Of a stretch of 64,000 bases of DNA, positions 48,317 to 59,077 are shown in pieces. Each line of letters begins with the position of its first letter. Position 1 is the first letter of the stretch. The notes below the pieces were generated by a model. That model was not told the DNA's origin, did not search any database, and saw only the letters and a program-made list of their open reading frames with translations. The translations under genes and the position numbers were made by a program. The stretch comes from Candidatus Nanopelagicales bacterium (lineage in GTDB: Bacteria; Actinomycetota; Actinomycetes; S36-B12; CAIYMF01): the NCBI GenBank assembly GCA_017882705.1, contig JADGOZ010000132.1, forward strand, positions 30,193 to 94,192, written 5' to 3'.

Positions 48317-48345
48317 CTAACCGGATCCCCGTCTTGAACGGTTAG
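48317..48345. promoter_or_regulatory. Inverted repeat CTAACCG-N15-CGGTTAG in the CGNR / ABC-exporter divergent promoter
   Basis: Perfect 7-bp arms between divergent genes. Confidence 0.5.
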
Positions 48346-48361
48346 CCATCCAGGAGGTGTC

Positions 48362-51358
48362 GTGGGGGCGATCGGGCAGCTGACCCGCGCGCGGCTCCGG
48401 CACCGGCCGGGTCGCTGGGTGCTGCTCGCCGTGGGCGTCGCCCTCGCCCTCGCCCTGCCTGTGCTCTCCGCGGCGACCGGCCGGCTGGTGGCGGTGCAGA
48501 CCCTCTCGCACGCGATCGAGCAGCTGCCCGTCGGCGAGCGCACCGTGATCGCGTCGTACGGCGGGACCGCGGATCCCTCGGCGCAGCGCCACGACGACCA
48601 GCTCGTGCGGACCGGGCTCACCCGGCTCAGCGCTCGGGCGGTCGGCCACCGGATGCTGTTCGGCGAGCTAGCCGACGGGACGGGCGCCACCTACCGTCTC
48701 GGGGCGACCGACGACCTCGCGCACCAGGTGCGGCTCACCACCGGCCGGCTCCCTGCGTCCTGCACGCCGCAGCGCTGCGAGGTGCTGCTCACCGGCGCGA
48801 CCACGCCGCCGGTGCTCGACCCGTCGCTCGGGATCGTCGTGGTCGGCACCGGAGAGCGCACGGACCCGCTGCTCCTGCCCGGCACGTTCGACCCCGGTCC
48901 CGCGGCGCGCGTGCTGCTCGGTGCGGATCCCGATGCACTGCAGCGCCTCTCGTCGCTCGAGCAGTTCCCGCGCGGCAGCGGGTGGGTCGCGTCGCTCGAC
49001 CCCGAGCGCATCACCTCGCTCGGTGTGCCGGCGTACGCCGACCTCTCGCGCCGCGTGTCCGACGAGCTCGCGCTGCGGGTGCGCGCACTGGTCCTGTCGG
49101 TGCCCGACGACGCGCTCCTGCGCGAGGACGCGCGCGCCACCGCGTCCCAGGGCCGCTTCGCGCTCCTGGGCGGCGCGACGTCCGTGCTCGTCCTCGGCTT
49201 CGTGCTGGTCGCGGCGGTGGGTCTTCGCCGCGAGCACCTCGAGGTGGCCGGCCTGCTCCGGCGCCGCGGTGCGTCGACCCGCGACGTCCTCACCTTCGCC
49301 CTGCTGGGCACCGGGGTCGCGGTGGTCGTCGGCGCGGTCCTCGGTGCCGTCGTCGGCTGGGTCGCGGCCTTCCTGTCCGCGCAGGCGGAGCCGCTGCACC
49401 CGCCGGCGATCGCGCTCGCCACCGGCTCCGTGCTCGACGCCCTGCCGACCCTCGTGGTACTCGCGGTCGCCGCCGTCGCCCTCACCGCCGCGGTGCTCGC
49501 GTGGCCCGACTCCCGCTCGCGCACGGCGTGGCACGTGGTGGAGCTCCTCGCCATCGGCACGATCGCCACGGCCGTGCTCGTCGCCGCGCGCGGAGCCGTC
49601 GCGGCCACGAACGTCGGCGGCGACCCGCTGGCGATCGCGCTGCCCGTGCTCGCGCTGACGGCCGCGGCGCTCGTCGCGGCGCGGCTCTGGGTGCCGGTCG
49701 CCGCCCTCGTGAGCAGGCACCTCCCGAGCCCCGCAGTGGCCGCGCGGCTCGCGGCGTCGAGCGGGGTACGGCGCCCGCTGCGCACGGTCGTCACCGTCGG
49801 CTTCGTCACGGCCGCCGTCGGCGCCGTCGTCTTCGCGGGCGCCTACCGCGCGACGCTGCAGGCCGGCAGCGCCGACACCGCGGCGTTCGACGTCCCCGCC
49901 GACGCACGCATCAGCACCGGCGCGCAGGGCACCGATCCGGTCGCGCTGCAGGCACAGCAGCCGCTCCTGGGTCCGGCGTACGCCGTCCTGCGCACGGTCG
50001 CCGGCGTGCGGACCTCGGCCACGAGCGGCGACGCCGTGCAGGTCCTCGGGCTCGACGCCGGGGCGCTGCGCCTCGTGTCGCGGTGGGACCGCACGGTCGG
50101 CGCATCCTCCCCTGACGCCGTCCGGGCGGCGATCGCCGCCGCGTCGGGTCCGGCTGGCCTTCCCCTTCCTGCTGGAGCGGCCGAGCTGGCGCTCCCGGTG
50201 GTGTCATGGAGCCGCACGACACCGGGAGTCGTCGACGTCACCGTGTGGGTCACCGCGGCCGACGGTCGCGAGCGCGGGATCCCGCTCGTCGAGCGCGACG
50301 GCGCGCTGCGCGGCGCCCTCCCCGACCTCGGCGCCAGCACGACCCTGACGGCGCTCACCCTGCGCGAGAGCTCCGCCGACGCCACCCGACGCCAGCACCG
50401 GCTCGGCGAGGGCGGCACGACCTCGTCCTTCCTGTCCGGACGGCTCGTGCTGGGTCGCCCCGCGGGTCCCTCGGCCACGTGGTCGTCCTGGTCGTCGCGC
50501 ACGGCCGACGTCGCGGCCGCGCCCACGAGCCTCACCGTGGCCTACGAGCTCGCCGGTCCGCTCGTCGTCGTGCGACCCGGGCTCGTCGACCGCGCCCCCG
50601 TCCGCGTCCTGACCGACGGCGAGACCGCGACGCGAGGTACGTCGCTGCGCCTCGACCTCGGTGGCGGCGACGCCGTCGCCGCACAGGTAGTCGGCACGCT
50701 CCCGCGCTTCCCCACGGCCGGACCTCGGTTCCTCGTCGCCGACCGCGTCTCCCTCGCTGCAGCGCTCGACGACCACGAGCCGGGATCCGGTGCGCCGCAT
50801 GAGATCTGGGCAGGCGACGGCACCAGCACATCGTCGCTCGCCACCGTGCTCGCCCTGTCACCGTGGAACCAGGCACGGGTCGATACGCAGGCCGAGAGCC
50901 GCACGGCGCTCGAGTCCGACGCCGTCGGCCAAGGCGGGGGACGACTGCTGCTCGTCGCAGCGGCGATCGCACTGCTCGTCGCGATCGTCTCGCTCGTGCT
51001 GCTGGTGACCGGCGAGCGACGCGACGACGCCGGGCAGCTGCTCGCGCACGAGGCCGACGGCATCGCGACATCGACGCTGCGCCGCAGCATCTGGTGGCGC
51101 GCCGTAGCGGCCGCCGTGCCCGCGCTGATCGCCGGCACCGTCGCCGGACTCGTCCTCACCCGCTCGGTGTCGACGCTCGTCGCACTGTCGGCGAGCGGCG
51201 CGGCCCCGATGCCGCCGCTGGTCCCCAGCGTCGGCCCGGGCACGACGGCCGCCGTTCTCCTCGCCGGGCTCGTCGTCGCCCTCACGGCGTGCGCCGTCGC
51301 GACGAGCCGCATGCTCCGCTCCGCGTGGCCGTCGGGCGTCGACCAGGACCTGCGATGA
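48362..51358 (+). CDS. Large FtsX-like ABC transporter permease (998 aa)
   Basis: Multi-TM with two FtsX-like segments (FVLVAAVGLRREHLEVAGLLRRRGASTRDVLTFALLG). Confidence 0.88.
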   Translation: MGAIGQLTRARLRHRPGRWVLLAVGVALALALPVLSAATGRLVAVQTLSHAIEQLPVGERTVIASYGGTADPSAQRHDDQLVRTGLTRLSARAVGHRMLFGELADGTGATYRLGATDDLAHQVRLTTGRLPASCTPQRCEVLLTGATTPPVLDPSLGIVVVGTGERTDPLLLPGTFDPGPAARVLLGADPDALQRLSSLEQFPRGSGWVASLDPERITSLGVPAYADLSRRVSDELALRVRALVLSVPDDALLREDARATASQGRFALLGGATSVLVLGFVLVAAVGLRREHLEVAGLLRRRGASTRDVLTFALLGTGVAVVVGAVLGAVVGWVAAFLSAQAEPLHPPAIALATGSVLDALPTLVVLAVAAVALTAAVLAWPDSRSRTAWHVVELLAIGTIATAVLVAARGAVAATNVGGDPLAIALPVLALTAAALVAARLWVPVAALVSRHLPSPAVAARLAASSGVRRPLRTVVTVGFVTAAVGAVVFAGAYRATLQAGSADTAAFDVPADARISTGAQGTDPVALQAQQPLLGPAYAVLRTVAGVRTSATSGDAVQVLGLDAGALRLVSRWDRTVGASSPDAVRAAIAAASGPAGLPLPAGAAELALPVVSWSRTTPGVVDVTVWVTAADGRERGIPLVERDGALRGALPDLGASTTLTALTLRESSADATRRQHRLGEGGTTSSFLSGRLVLGRPAGPSATWSSWSSRTADVAAAPTSLTVAYELAGPLVVVRPGLVDRAPVRVLTDGETATRGTSLRLDLGGGDAVAAQVVGTLPRFPTAGPRFLVADRVSLAAALDDHEPGSGAPHEIWAGDGTSTSSLATVLALSPWNQARVDTQAESRTALESDAVGQGGGRLLLVAAAIALLVAIVSLVLLVTGERRDDAGQLLAHEADGIATSTLRRSIWWRAVAAAVPALIAGTVAGLVLTRSVSTLVALSASGAAPMPPLVPSVGPGTTAAVLLAGLVVALTACAVATSRMLRSAWPSGVDQDLR

Positions 51359-52899
51359 GCACGGGCACGCAGCACGTCATGCCCCCGGCGGTCGACGTCC
51401 ACGACCTGTTCTTCCTCTACGACGCCCCCACGGGGTCGGTCGCCGCGCTGCGCGGTCTGTCGCTGCACGTGTCCGAGGGCGAACGGCTCGTGGTCCACGG
51501 TCCCAACGGGTCCGGCAAGTCCACGCTGCTCGCCGTCCTCGCCGCCGAGGTCGCGCCGAGCGCCGGGTCGGTGCGCGTCGCCGGCGTCGACCTCGCCAGG
51601 GCCGACGACGCCACGCGCACCGCGCTGCGCCGCGTCCGGCTCGGTCTCATCGACCAGCGCGCACGTCGGTCGCTGCGACCCGAGCTCGACGCGGTCGACA
51701 ACGTCGCCCTGCAGCTGCGCGTCTCAGGACGCCATCGCGGTGAGGCGCGACTGCTTGCGCGAGAAGCACTCTCACGCCTCGGGCTCGAGCACCTCGCCGC
51801 ACGGCGGCCCGAGACGCTCTCCGGTGGCGAGGCGCAGCGGGTGGCGGTCGCGGCCGCGCTGGCGCACCGGCCCACCGTGGTGCTCGCCGACGAGCCGACC
51901 GGCGAGCTCGACGCCGGAGCGGCCGACCTGGTCTACGACGTGCTGGCAGCAGCCGTCGATGATCTCGGCGCGACTCTGGTGCTCGTGACCCACGACCCCC
52001 GCGCCGCCCGGGTCGCCGACCGCGTGGTGCGGATCCGCGACGGTCGGCTCTCCGAGCAGTGGGACCCCGCGACGCCGCACTCGGAGACGCTCGTCGTCGA
52101 CGACCGCGGCTGGGTCCGCCTCCCCGATGCGCTGCGTCACGGCGCCGGCGCCGTGACGGGGGCGGTCGCGGTCGCGACGGCCGACGGCGTCCTGCTGCGC
52201 GGCACCGGCGCGGCGGTCCTCGGCGACGTCGACCTGCCGCACGAGCCGCACGCACGCGGCGAGGTGGTCGCTTCGCTCGACGACGTGAGCGTCGACTACT
52301 CCGGCACTCCTGTCCTCGACGGGCTGAGCCTCGAGGTGCGCGCCGGCTCGCTCACCGTCGTCTCCGGCCGCTCGGGCTCGGGGAAGTCGACGCTGCTGCG
52401 CGCCCTCACCGGCCTCGCACCGGTGGACGCGGGCGAGGTCATGCTGCTCGGCCGTCGCCTCGCCGACCTCGATCGCGACGCCCGGGCCGCGGTACGCCGC
52501 TCGGGGGTGGCCGTCGCGTCGCAGGGCGGGTCGCTGGTGGAGACGATGCACGTGCGCGACAACCTCGAGCTGGCGCGCACCGCACGAGGGCTGCCGGACG
52601 ACGGCGTACTCGTGGACGCCCTCTGCGACGGGCTCGGTCTCACCCCGCTCGCGCACCGCACCGTGTCGTCGCTCTCCGGCGGCGAGCGTCAGCGGGTCGC
52701 CGTCGCCCGCTCCCTCGTGGTGGAGCCGGTCCTCGCCGTGCTCGACGAGCCCACGAGCCAGCTCGACGAGGCCAACGCCGAGGTCGTCGCGCGCACTCTC
52801 GTCGACGCCGCGCGGCGAGGTGTCGCGGTCGTCGTGGCCAGCCACGACCCCGTGCTCCTCGACACAGCCGACGAGATCCTCGAACTGGCGGGCACGTAG
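51355..52899 (+). CDS. ABC transporter ATPase with two fused nucleotide-binding domains
   Basis: Walker A GPNGSGKST and GRSGSGKST; LSGGEAQRVAVAAAL and LSGGERQRVAVARSL. Confidence 0.95.
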   Translation: MSTGTQHVMPPAVDVHDLFFLYDAPTGSVAALRGLSLHVSEGERLVVHGPNGSGKSTLLAVLAAEVAPSAGSVRVAGVDLARADDATRTALRRVRLGLIDQRARRSLRPELDAVDNVALQLRVSGRHRGEARLLAREALSRLGLEHLAARRPETLSGGEAQRVAVAAALAHRPTVVLADEPTGELDAGAADLVYDVLAAAVDDLGATLVLVTHDPRAARVADRVVRIRDGRLSEQWDPATPHSETLVVDDRGWVRLPDALRHGAGAVTGAVAVATADGVLLRGTGAAVLGDVDLPHEPHARGEVVASLDDVSVDYSGTPVLDGLSLEVRAGSLTVVSGRSGSGKSTLLRALTGLAPVDAGEVMLLGRRLADLDRDARAAVRRSGVAVASQGGSLVETMHVRDNLELARTARGLPDDGVLVDALCDGLGLTPLAHRTVSSLSGGERQRVAVARSLVVEPVLAVLDEPTSQLDEANAEVVARTLVDAARRGVAVVVASHDPVLLDTADEILELAGT

Positions 52900-52977
52900 T
52901 CCTCAGGTGCGCGTCGGGGCAGCCGATGGGCGGCTGCCGAGAATCGGTTATCGCCCGTCCCGACAGAGGTACTCCCC

Positions 52978-53916
52978 ATGGCGTCATCGACGTCGACCGT
53001 GAACGCCGATCGCCGCGTGTCGGGCTGGTTCGCGAACCGCAAGGCCCGCACCAAGGTGCTCCTGCCCGTGACCGTGGCTGCCGTCGCCATCGTGCTCGTC
53101 GACCTGCTGGGCGTCGCAGCGGTCACGTCGACCGCGAACCAGGCCCAGGACCTCTGCAGCACCTCGGCCAAGCCGCTCGACGACCTCGGTCATGTGCGCG
53201 ACGGCGAGGGCGACAGCCGGGTGGCCGTCCGCGACTACCTCCTCGCCGGCACCGTCTCGGCGAACGTCCAGAGCCTCACGTCGAGCACCGAGGAGATGGG
53301 CGCCGCGATCCAGGAGATCGCGTCCACCGCGTCCGGCGCCTCCCATGTCGCCGCCGAGGCGGTCACGATGACGGGCGCCACGACGATGATCGTCGACCGG
53401 CTCGGGGAGTCCTCGGCGGAGATCGCGACCGTCATCAATTCGATCAACACGATCGCCGGCCAGACGAACCTGCTGGCCCTCTACGCCACGATCGAGGCGG
53501 CGCGCGCAGGCGAGGCCGGGCGCGGGTTCGCCGTCGTCGCCAACGAGGTGAAGGACCTCGCCCGCGAGACCGCCAAGGCCACCGAGGACATCGCACACCG
53601 GGTCACGGCCATCCAGAGCGACACCGCCGACGCCGTGACGGCGATCAACTCCATCACCGAGATCATCGGTCAGATCAACATCAGCCTGCTCACTCTCGCG
53701 TCGGCGGTCGAGCAGCAGACCGCCACGACCCAGCTCATGACGGCCAACGTGTCCCAGGCCGCGATCGGCGCGATCAACATCGCGCACAGCGTCGGCTCCG
53801 TGGCGCGCGTCTTCGCCGAGACCACGGCCGGAGCGACGAGCACGTCCCAGGCGGCCGACGAGATGGCGCAGATGGCGGCCTGCCTCCAGACGATGGTGTC
53901 GGCCTTCCGGATCTGA
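52978..53916 (+). CDS. Short methyl-accepting chemotaxis protein lacking HAMP/second TM
   Basis: One N-terminal TM, then MCP hairpin ([39 protein letters not shown]) with abrupt [23 protein letters not shown] junction. Confidence 0.85.
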   Translation: MASSTSTVNADRRVSGWFANRKARTKVLLPVTVAAVAIVLVDLLGVAAVTSTANQAQDLCSTSAKPLDDLGHVRDGEGDSRVAVRDYLLAGTVSANVQSLTSSTEEMGAAIQEIASTASGASHVAAEAVTMTGATTMIVDRLGESSAEIATVINSINTIAGQTNLLALYATIEAARAGEAGRGFAVVANEVKDLARETAKATEDIAHRVTAIQSDTADAVTAINSITEIIGQINISLLTLASAVEQQTATTQLMTANVSQAAIGAINIAHSVGSVARVFAETTAGATSTSQAADEMAQMAACLQTMVSAFRI

Positions 53917-53951
53917 CCCGACGGGGAACGGCGTAGCCCTCGACGCCGACG

Positions 53952-56075
53952 TCAGACGAGCTGGTCCGATCGTGACTCGTCGCGCTCCTCGGCGAGCAGG
54001 TCGTCCTCGGTGAACGTCGTCCACACGTGCCTGTCCTCGCTCGGGGCCACGTTGAACGTGTCGATCGTGCCGCGCATCGACTCGGCGAGCATCGCGAGGT
54101 CCTGCGCCGACGCCGCCGCCTGGCGCGAGCCCACGGCGTACTGACGGGACACGTCGGAGACCTGGCCCATCGCGAGCACGACCTGGTCCGACGCCGAACG
54201 CTGCTGCTGGGTGGCGATCGAGATCTCCCGGGTCGCCGTCGTGGTCTCGTCGACCATCCCCGCGATGCGGTCGAGCGCACGGGCGGCCTCGTGCGCGACG
54301 ACGCGCGCCCGGTCGACCTCGCGCTGGCCCTCCTCCGCCACCATGACGGTCGCTCCGGACTCGGTCGTGATACGCGTGACGAGCGACTGGATCTGCGTCG
54401 TCGACGCCCGCGCCCGCTCGGCGAGGCGCCGCACCTCGGCAGCGACGACGGCGAAGCCCTGGCCGTGCTCCCCCGCGCGCGCCGCCTCGATCGCGGCGTT
54501 GAGCGCGAGCATGTTCGTGCGCTCGGCGAGGTCGTCGATCACGTCGATCACGCGCCCGATCTCGCGACCTGTGTCGCCGAGGCTGACGGCTCGCTCGGAG
54601 ATGACCTCCACCCGCTGTCCGACCAGGTCCATCGCGTCGACCGACGACGCGACCGCGGCGCGACCGAGCTCGGTGAGCTGCAGCGTGTCGCCCGCGGCAC
54701 GCGCGACCGACTCCGACGTCTGCGCGATCTGGGCCGCGGTCGCGGCGAGCTCCTCGATCGTGGCGGTCGTCTCCGCGACGACGCTGCTCTGCTCCGACGC
54801 CGCCGTCGCCTGCTGCGCGGCACCGGCCCGCAGCTCGACGCTCGCCTGCGTGAGAGCCGTTCCGTACTGCTGCGCCTGGGCGACCAGGTCGCGCAGGCGC
54901 CCGATCGTCGAGTCGAACGACGACGCCATGTCGCGCAGCTCGCCCTCGTCGAACTGCTCGACGGGGAGCTCCGCGGCGAGGTCGCCCTGCGCCACCCGGG
55001 CGAGCGCGTCGGACATCTCGCGCAGGCGCAGCTCGAGCCTGCGCGCGTTCACGTGCTGCGCACGACGGTGGCGGCGCTCCTCGCGCGCCCAGACCACGGC
55101 GCCGACGAGGCCCGCTCCGAGCAGCGCGACACCGAGCAGCGCGAGCAGCCAGGTCACGAAGCTCTGCACGGCGAAGCCGGTCGCCACGGCCGTCTGGCTC
55201 GCGCCGACGACCCAGTCGAGGTCCACGGCGCCCCGGAGTCCCGGGTCGTACGCCGTGCGCTGCCACGCCGTCACGATGCCGTCGTTCGTGACGACACCGT
55301 CGTTCCCGCGGGAGAGGTCCATCCCGAGCGCGCTCTCGGCGTCGCCGGGCGCGTCGAAGGTCACGGTGCCACCCAGGCCCTGCGCTGACGTGGCGCGCAG
55401 CTGCTCGACCGGCGAGTCGATCTCCAGCACACCCACGGGGGCGCCCGCTGGTCCGACGGCGATCGCCGTCGTCACGACGTCACCCGGCAGCGAGATGCCC
55501 GCGTGGGCGTCGGTGGTCACGGCCTTGTTCGGCCCCAGCCTCAGTGCCTGTGCGAACCACGGCGAACCCACCGCACCGGGCGAGAGGCCCGTGGTCTCGC
55601 TGACCCCCGCCTGCTGGGACGAGGCGTCCGCGACGCGCAGGACCTCACGGCCGGCGGCGTTGCGGAGCCGAGCGATGGCCACCAGCCCCGGACGGAGCTC
55701 GGTGAGCGCCTCCAGCGGACGTCGGGCCTGGGCGATCTGCGCCGCGGTCGGGGCGCCCCCCGACGTCACGACCGCGGCGAGCACGGGGTCACGGCCGGCC
55801 AGGAGCGCAGCGAGCCGGACGACGTCGACCTCGCGCGACGCGCGGGCGGCTGCCTCACGCGCCTCGGCGCTCAGGGTGACGACCTGCTTGTTCTCCGCCT
55901 CGTGGGCGGCCGACTGCGCGGTCACCGTCAGCACGCTGGCGGCGCTCAGCACGACGAGGGAGGCGGCCAGCGTGGCCGGGACCGCCCAGCGCAGCGGCGT
56001 ACGGCGGTGCCGGGGCGCGTCGGCAGCGCGCTCGGCCGACCGGCCTGCGCTCGTGCTGCGCGCGGACGTGCTCAT
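53952..56075 (-). CDS. Methyl-accepting chemotaxis protein (periplasmic sensor, HAMP, MCP signal)
   Basis: Two TMs, HAMP-like [59 protein letters not shown]. Confidence 0.93.
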   Translation of the reverse strand: MSTSARSTSAGRSAERAADAPRHRRTPLRWAVPATLAASLVVLSAASVLTVTAQSAAHEAENKQVVTLSAEAREAAARASREVDVVRLAALLAGRDPVLAAVVTSGGAPTAAQIAQARRPLEALTELRPGLVAIARLRNAAGREVLRVADASSQQAGVSETTGLSPGAVGSPWFAQALRLGPNKAVTTDAHAGISLPGDVVTTAIAVGPAGAPVGVLEIDSPVEQLRATSAQGLGGTVTFDAPGDAESALGMDLSRGNDGVVTNDGIVTAWQRTAYDPGLRGAVDLDWVVGASQTAVATGFAVQSFVTWLLALLGVALLGAGLVGAVVWAREERRHRRAQHVNARRLELRLREMSDALARVAQGDLAAELPVEQFDEGELRDMASSFDSTIGRLRDLVAQAQQYGTALTQASVELRAGAAQQATAASEQSSVVAETTATIEELAATAAQIAQTSESVARAAGDTLQLTELGRAAVASSVDAMDLVGQRVEVISERAVSLGDTGREIGRVIDVIDDLAERTNMLALNAAIEAARAGEHGQGFAVVAAEVRRLAERARASTTQIQSLVTRITTESGATVMVAEEGQREVDRARVVAHEAARALDRIAGMVDETTTATREISIATQQQRSASDQVVLAMGQVSDVSRQYAVGSRQAAASAQDLAMLAESMRGTIDTFNVAPSEDRHVWTTFTEDDLLAEERDESRSDQLV

Positions 56076-56260
56076 GTGCTGCCCCTCACCACGGCTCCTG
56101 GTCGTGGCATCGGCATCTCCCGCGGGGAGTTGAGCCGAACGGGCGAACGGTGCCGTCACCGCGCCGTAAGGAGAGGCGGGAAGGGGACGGGGCCCGCCGT
56201 GGTTGTCCCCCCTGCGAGCCCGCACTTGCCGGGCCCGCGTCCCACCGAGAGGCTGGTCCC

Positions 56261-56908
56261 ATGTTCTCGTCCCGCGCCAAGACCCGCATGGTCACTCCCG
56301 ACGACGCGCTGCCCGGCCGTCCGACCCGCGGCTTCGTCGTCCCGACCACCCACGAGGTGCTCGGCACGCCGCTCGAGGGCCCGTTCCCCGAGGGCCTCGA
56401 GCACCTCTACGTCGGCCTCGGCTGCTTCTGGGGTGCGGAGAAGCGCTTCTGGCGGGTGCCGGGCGTCTACACGACCGCCGTCGGCTACCAGGGCGGCATC
56501 ACGCCCAATCCGACCTACGAGGAGGTCTGCACCGGGCGCACCGGCCACGCGGAGAACGTCCTGGTCGTCTACGACCTGGCGAAGGTGTCGTCGTACGACC
56601 TGCTCAAGGTGTTCTGGGAGAACCACGACCCGACGCAGGGCTATCGCCAGGGCAACGACATCGGCACGCAGTACAGGTCGGCGCTGTACTTCACGACTCC
56701 GGAGCAGGCCGAGACGGCGCAGCGCACGAAGGACGCCTACGAGAAGGTCCTCGTCGCGAAGGGCTTCGACCCGATCACGACCGAGGTCCTGTCGGCCGAA
56801 GGCCTGCCCTTCTACTACGCCGAGGAATACCATCAGCAGTACTTGTACAAGGTGCCGCACGGCTACGACTGCCATGCCGAGACCGGCGTCGCACTCCCGC
56901 CGCTGTAG
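56261..56908 (+). CDS. msrA: Peptide-methionine (S)-S-oxide reductase
   Basis: [54 protein letters not shown]. Confidence 0.97.
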   Translation: MFSSRAKTRMVTPDDALPGRPTRGFVVPTTHEVLGTPLEGPFPEGLEHLYVGLGCFWGAEKRFWRVPGVYTTAVGYQGGITPNPTYEEVCTGRTGHAENVLVVYDLAKVSSYDLLKVFWENHDPTQGYRQGNDIGTQYRSALYFTTPEQAETAQRTKDAYEKVLVAKGFDPITTEVLSAEGLPFYYAEEYHQQYLYKVPHGYDCHAETGVALPPL

Positions 56909-56920
56909 CGGCCCGCAGAC

Positions 56921-56960
56921 GAACGGCCCGTCACCCGTCCCCCGTGGTGGCGGGTCGTTC
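56921..56960. terminator. Imperfect hairpin 3' of msrA
   Basis: GAACGgcCCGtCACC ... GGTGgCGGGtCGTTC. Confidence 0.55.
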
Positions 56961-57018
56961 CTGTGCTCGCGCAGAATCGGCGGCGACGACGCGGCCGTCG
57001 GTAGGTAGCGTCCGCGGC

Positions 57019-57492
57019 ATGACTCCGACCGTGCGCCTGGTGCCGATGACCCGCGACCAGTACGACGCCTACCGCGTGACGGCCGAGGACGAGTACGCCG
57101 AGGCGATCCGCGACTCCGGTTCGCTCCCCGAAGCGGAGGCGCGCGAGCAGTCCGCCGCCGACTACGCCGCGCTGCTCCCCGACGGCATGGCCAGCGATGG
57201 CCACCGGTTCTGGACGGCCTACGACGGCGACGAGGTCGTCGGCATGCTGTGGCTGCGCTTCAAGGACACGTCTGTCGGCGTCACGGCGTTCGGCTTCGAC
57301 TTCTCCGTGCGCGAGGACCTGCGGCGCCGGGGCTACGGCCGTGCGCTGATGCAGGCGGCGGAGGTCGAGTGCCGTGAGCGCGGCGTCGTGTCCGTCGGCC
57401 TCCGGGTGTTCGGGAACAACCTCGCGGCGCAGGCGCTCTACGAGCAGATGGGCTTCGAGGTCACCAGCATCCAGATGTCCCGGAGCCTCTGA
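57019..57492 (+). CDS. GNAT-family N-acetyltransferase
   Basis: DFSVREDLRRRGYGRALMQAAEVECRERGVVSVGLRVFGNNLAAQALYEQMGFEVTSIQM. Confidence 0.95.
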   Translation: MTPTVRLVPMTRDQYDAYRVTAEDEYAEAIRDSGSLPEAEAREQSAADYAALLPDGMASDGHRFWTAYDGDEVVGMLWLRFKDTSVGVTAFGFDFSVREDLRRRGYGRALMQAAEVECRERGVVSVGLRVFGNNLAAQALYEQMGFEVTSIQMSRSL

Positions 57493-57555
57493 CCGAGTCC
57501 CCGCGGAGAGATCATCGCGTCCACAACCTGTGCATACGGAATTCTGAAAGTTCTT

Positions 57556-58770
57556 GTGCCACAGGGCTTCTCGGGGTTGTACGCGTCGGTGGCGGCGAGT
57601 AGTGTCGCACACACGTTCACCTCCTCCCCCGATCGTGTGCAGCGGGTGACCGCTGCCGTCGCGCGGGCGCAGGCGGCACGCACGGAGGCGGCGACCCTGG
57701 TCGCCGAGGGTGCACTCGACGACTTCTCGGACCCGGCGGTGCAGGAACTGACCGAGACGGTGCTGCGCCTGTCCGACACCGCGTCGGCGATCGGGTCCGC
57801 CGGCATCGAGCTGGTCGATCGCACGGGAGCCGTGCGCGGACCGGGCCACGTCTCCACCGCGACCTGGCTGATCGCGACGCAACGGTGGAACAGGCGCACG
57901 GCAGCGCGGGCCGTCTCGACCGCGCGCTCGCTCGCCACGACCTGCCCGTCACGCTCAAGTCCTGGCTCCGGGCCGAGATCAACACGGTCCACGCCGACGT
58001 GTTGGCGACCGCGTTGCCGAAGGCGCTCTCGGTGGTCGACGACACGTCCCGGGACGTGGCACGGGAGCAGGCCGAGCAGGTGCTCGTCGAGATCTCCCGG
58101 CACTACTCGGCCGACCAGACGAGAGCGGCGACGCGACGGCTGGCCAAGGCGGCCGGCCAGGACGGCGCCACCGAGTCGACCATCGCCGCGGCCGCCGCGG
58201 CCTCTCTGCGCCTGGTGCATGTCGGCGCCGGCTGGCGACTCACCGCTGGCTCGACGACGAGACGGGCACCGCGCTGCAGACCGCCCTCGAGGGCAAGCGC
58301 AACACCGCCTTCCACGCAGGGGAGGCCACGACCGGCACGACGCCTGCCGACGGCTCCCCCGCCGACGCCGTGCGCACCGCGTCGTACGAGCACCTCGACG
58401 CGCTGGCCCTCGGCGAGCTCGCGCGCGACGCGCTCCGCTCCGGCGGCGCAGGATCCATCGCGGGCGAGCGCGCCCACCTCGACGTCGTCGTCACGCTGCA
58501 CGAGCTGCGCACCGGTCTCGGTTTCGGCGAGCTCGCGGCAGGCGCCGCCGGGAACCTCCCGATCGACATCGACGCGTTGCGTCGGATCGCGTGCGACGCG
58601 GACCTGCGACGAGTCGTCACCTCCGTCCGGCACGCCGACCCGCACACCGGTCGCCCGATCGACCCGGTCGTGGCCCGCCTGCTCCACGCCCCGAGCGAGG
58701 TCCTCGACTACGGCCGCAGCCAGCGCATCGTCCCGACGGGTCTACGCCGACGCCAAGCGTGCCCGCCCAA
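57556..58770 (+). pseudogene. DUF222 (13E12 repeat)/HNH endonuclease pseudogene with multiple frameshifts and no HNH domain
   Basis: Homology moves through three frames (57556.., 57885.., 58370..) and stops at RIVPTGLRRR, just before the HNH region. Confidence 0.82.
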
Positions 58771-58952
58771 TATCCGGCATCCGGGTGCGTGGCACGGTCG
58801 ATCGATCATCCGCCGTCGTAAGGACCGAGCGGAGTCTCGGCGCTCTACTGCTGGTGGGCCGAATGGGTGAGTTCGTGAGGAGATGCCAACTACACGCTCA
58901 ACCCGGGGCATGTGACGACGATGTGAAGGATGTCATCGCACTCTCACTTCGC

Positions 58953-59037
58953 GCCGACCAGAACGGGCACCCCCATCGTGAGGTGGGGTCGCAAAGCCAG
59001 GGGACTCTCGGGAGTTCGCCCAGCCGCCTCGGTTGAG
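58953..59037 (+). ncRNA. GEMM-I-like cyclic-di-GMP riboswitch upstream of pilin gene
   Basis: GGGCA + CCCCATC-GTGA-GGTGGGG (GNRA tetraloop) + TCGCAAAGCC core + second hairpin GGACTC-TCGG-GAGTTC; outer CGACC/GGTTG pairing. Confidence 0.8.
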
Positions 59038-59077
59038 GACCTTCGTGTCGGTAGTGATCGTCCCGGAAGGAACGACC

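Noticed and set aside
52984-55266. 760-aa minus-strand ORF over both chemoreceptors
   Set aside because: Alternative frame; the real receptors are 52978-53916 (+) and 53952-56075 (-).
52919-56146. Shared octamer TCGCCCGT upstream of both chemoreceptor genes as a motility-regulon motif
   Set aside because: Distances to the start codons differ (about 20 vs 64 nt) and the octamer is likely by chance in GC-rich DNA.
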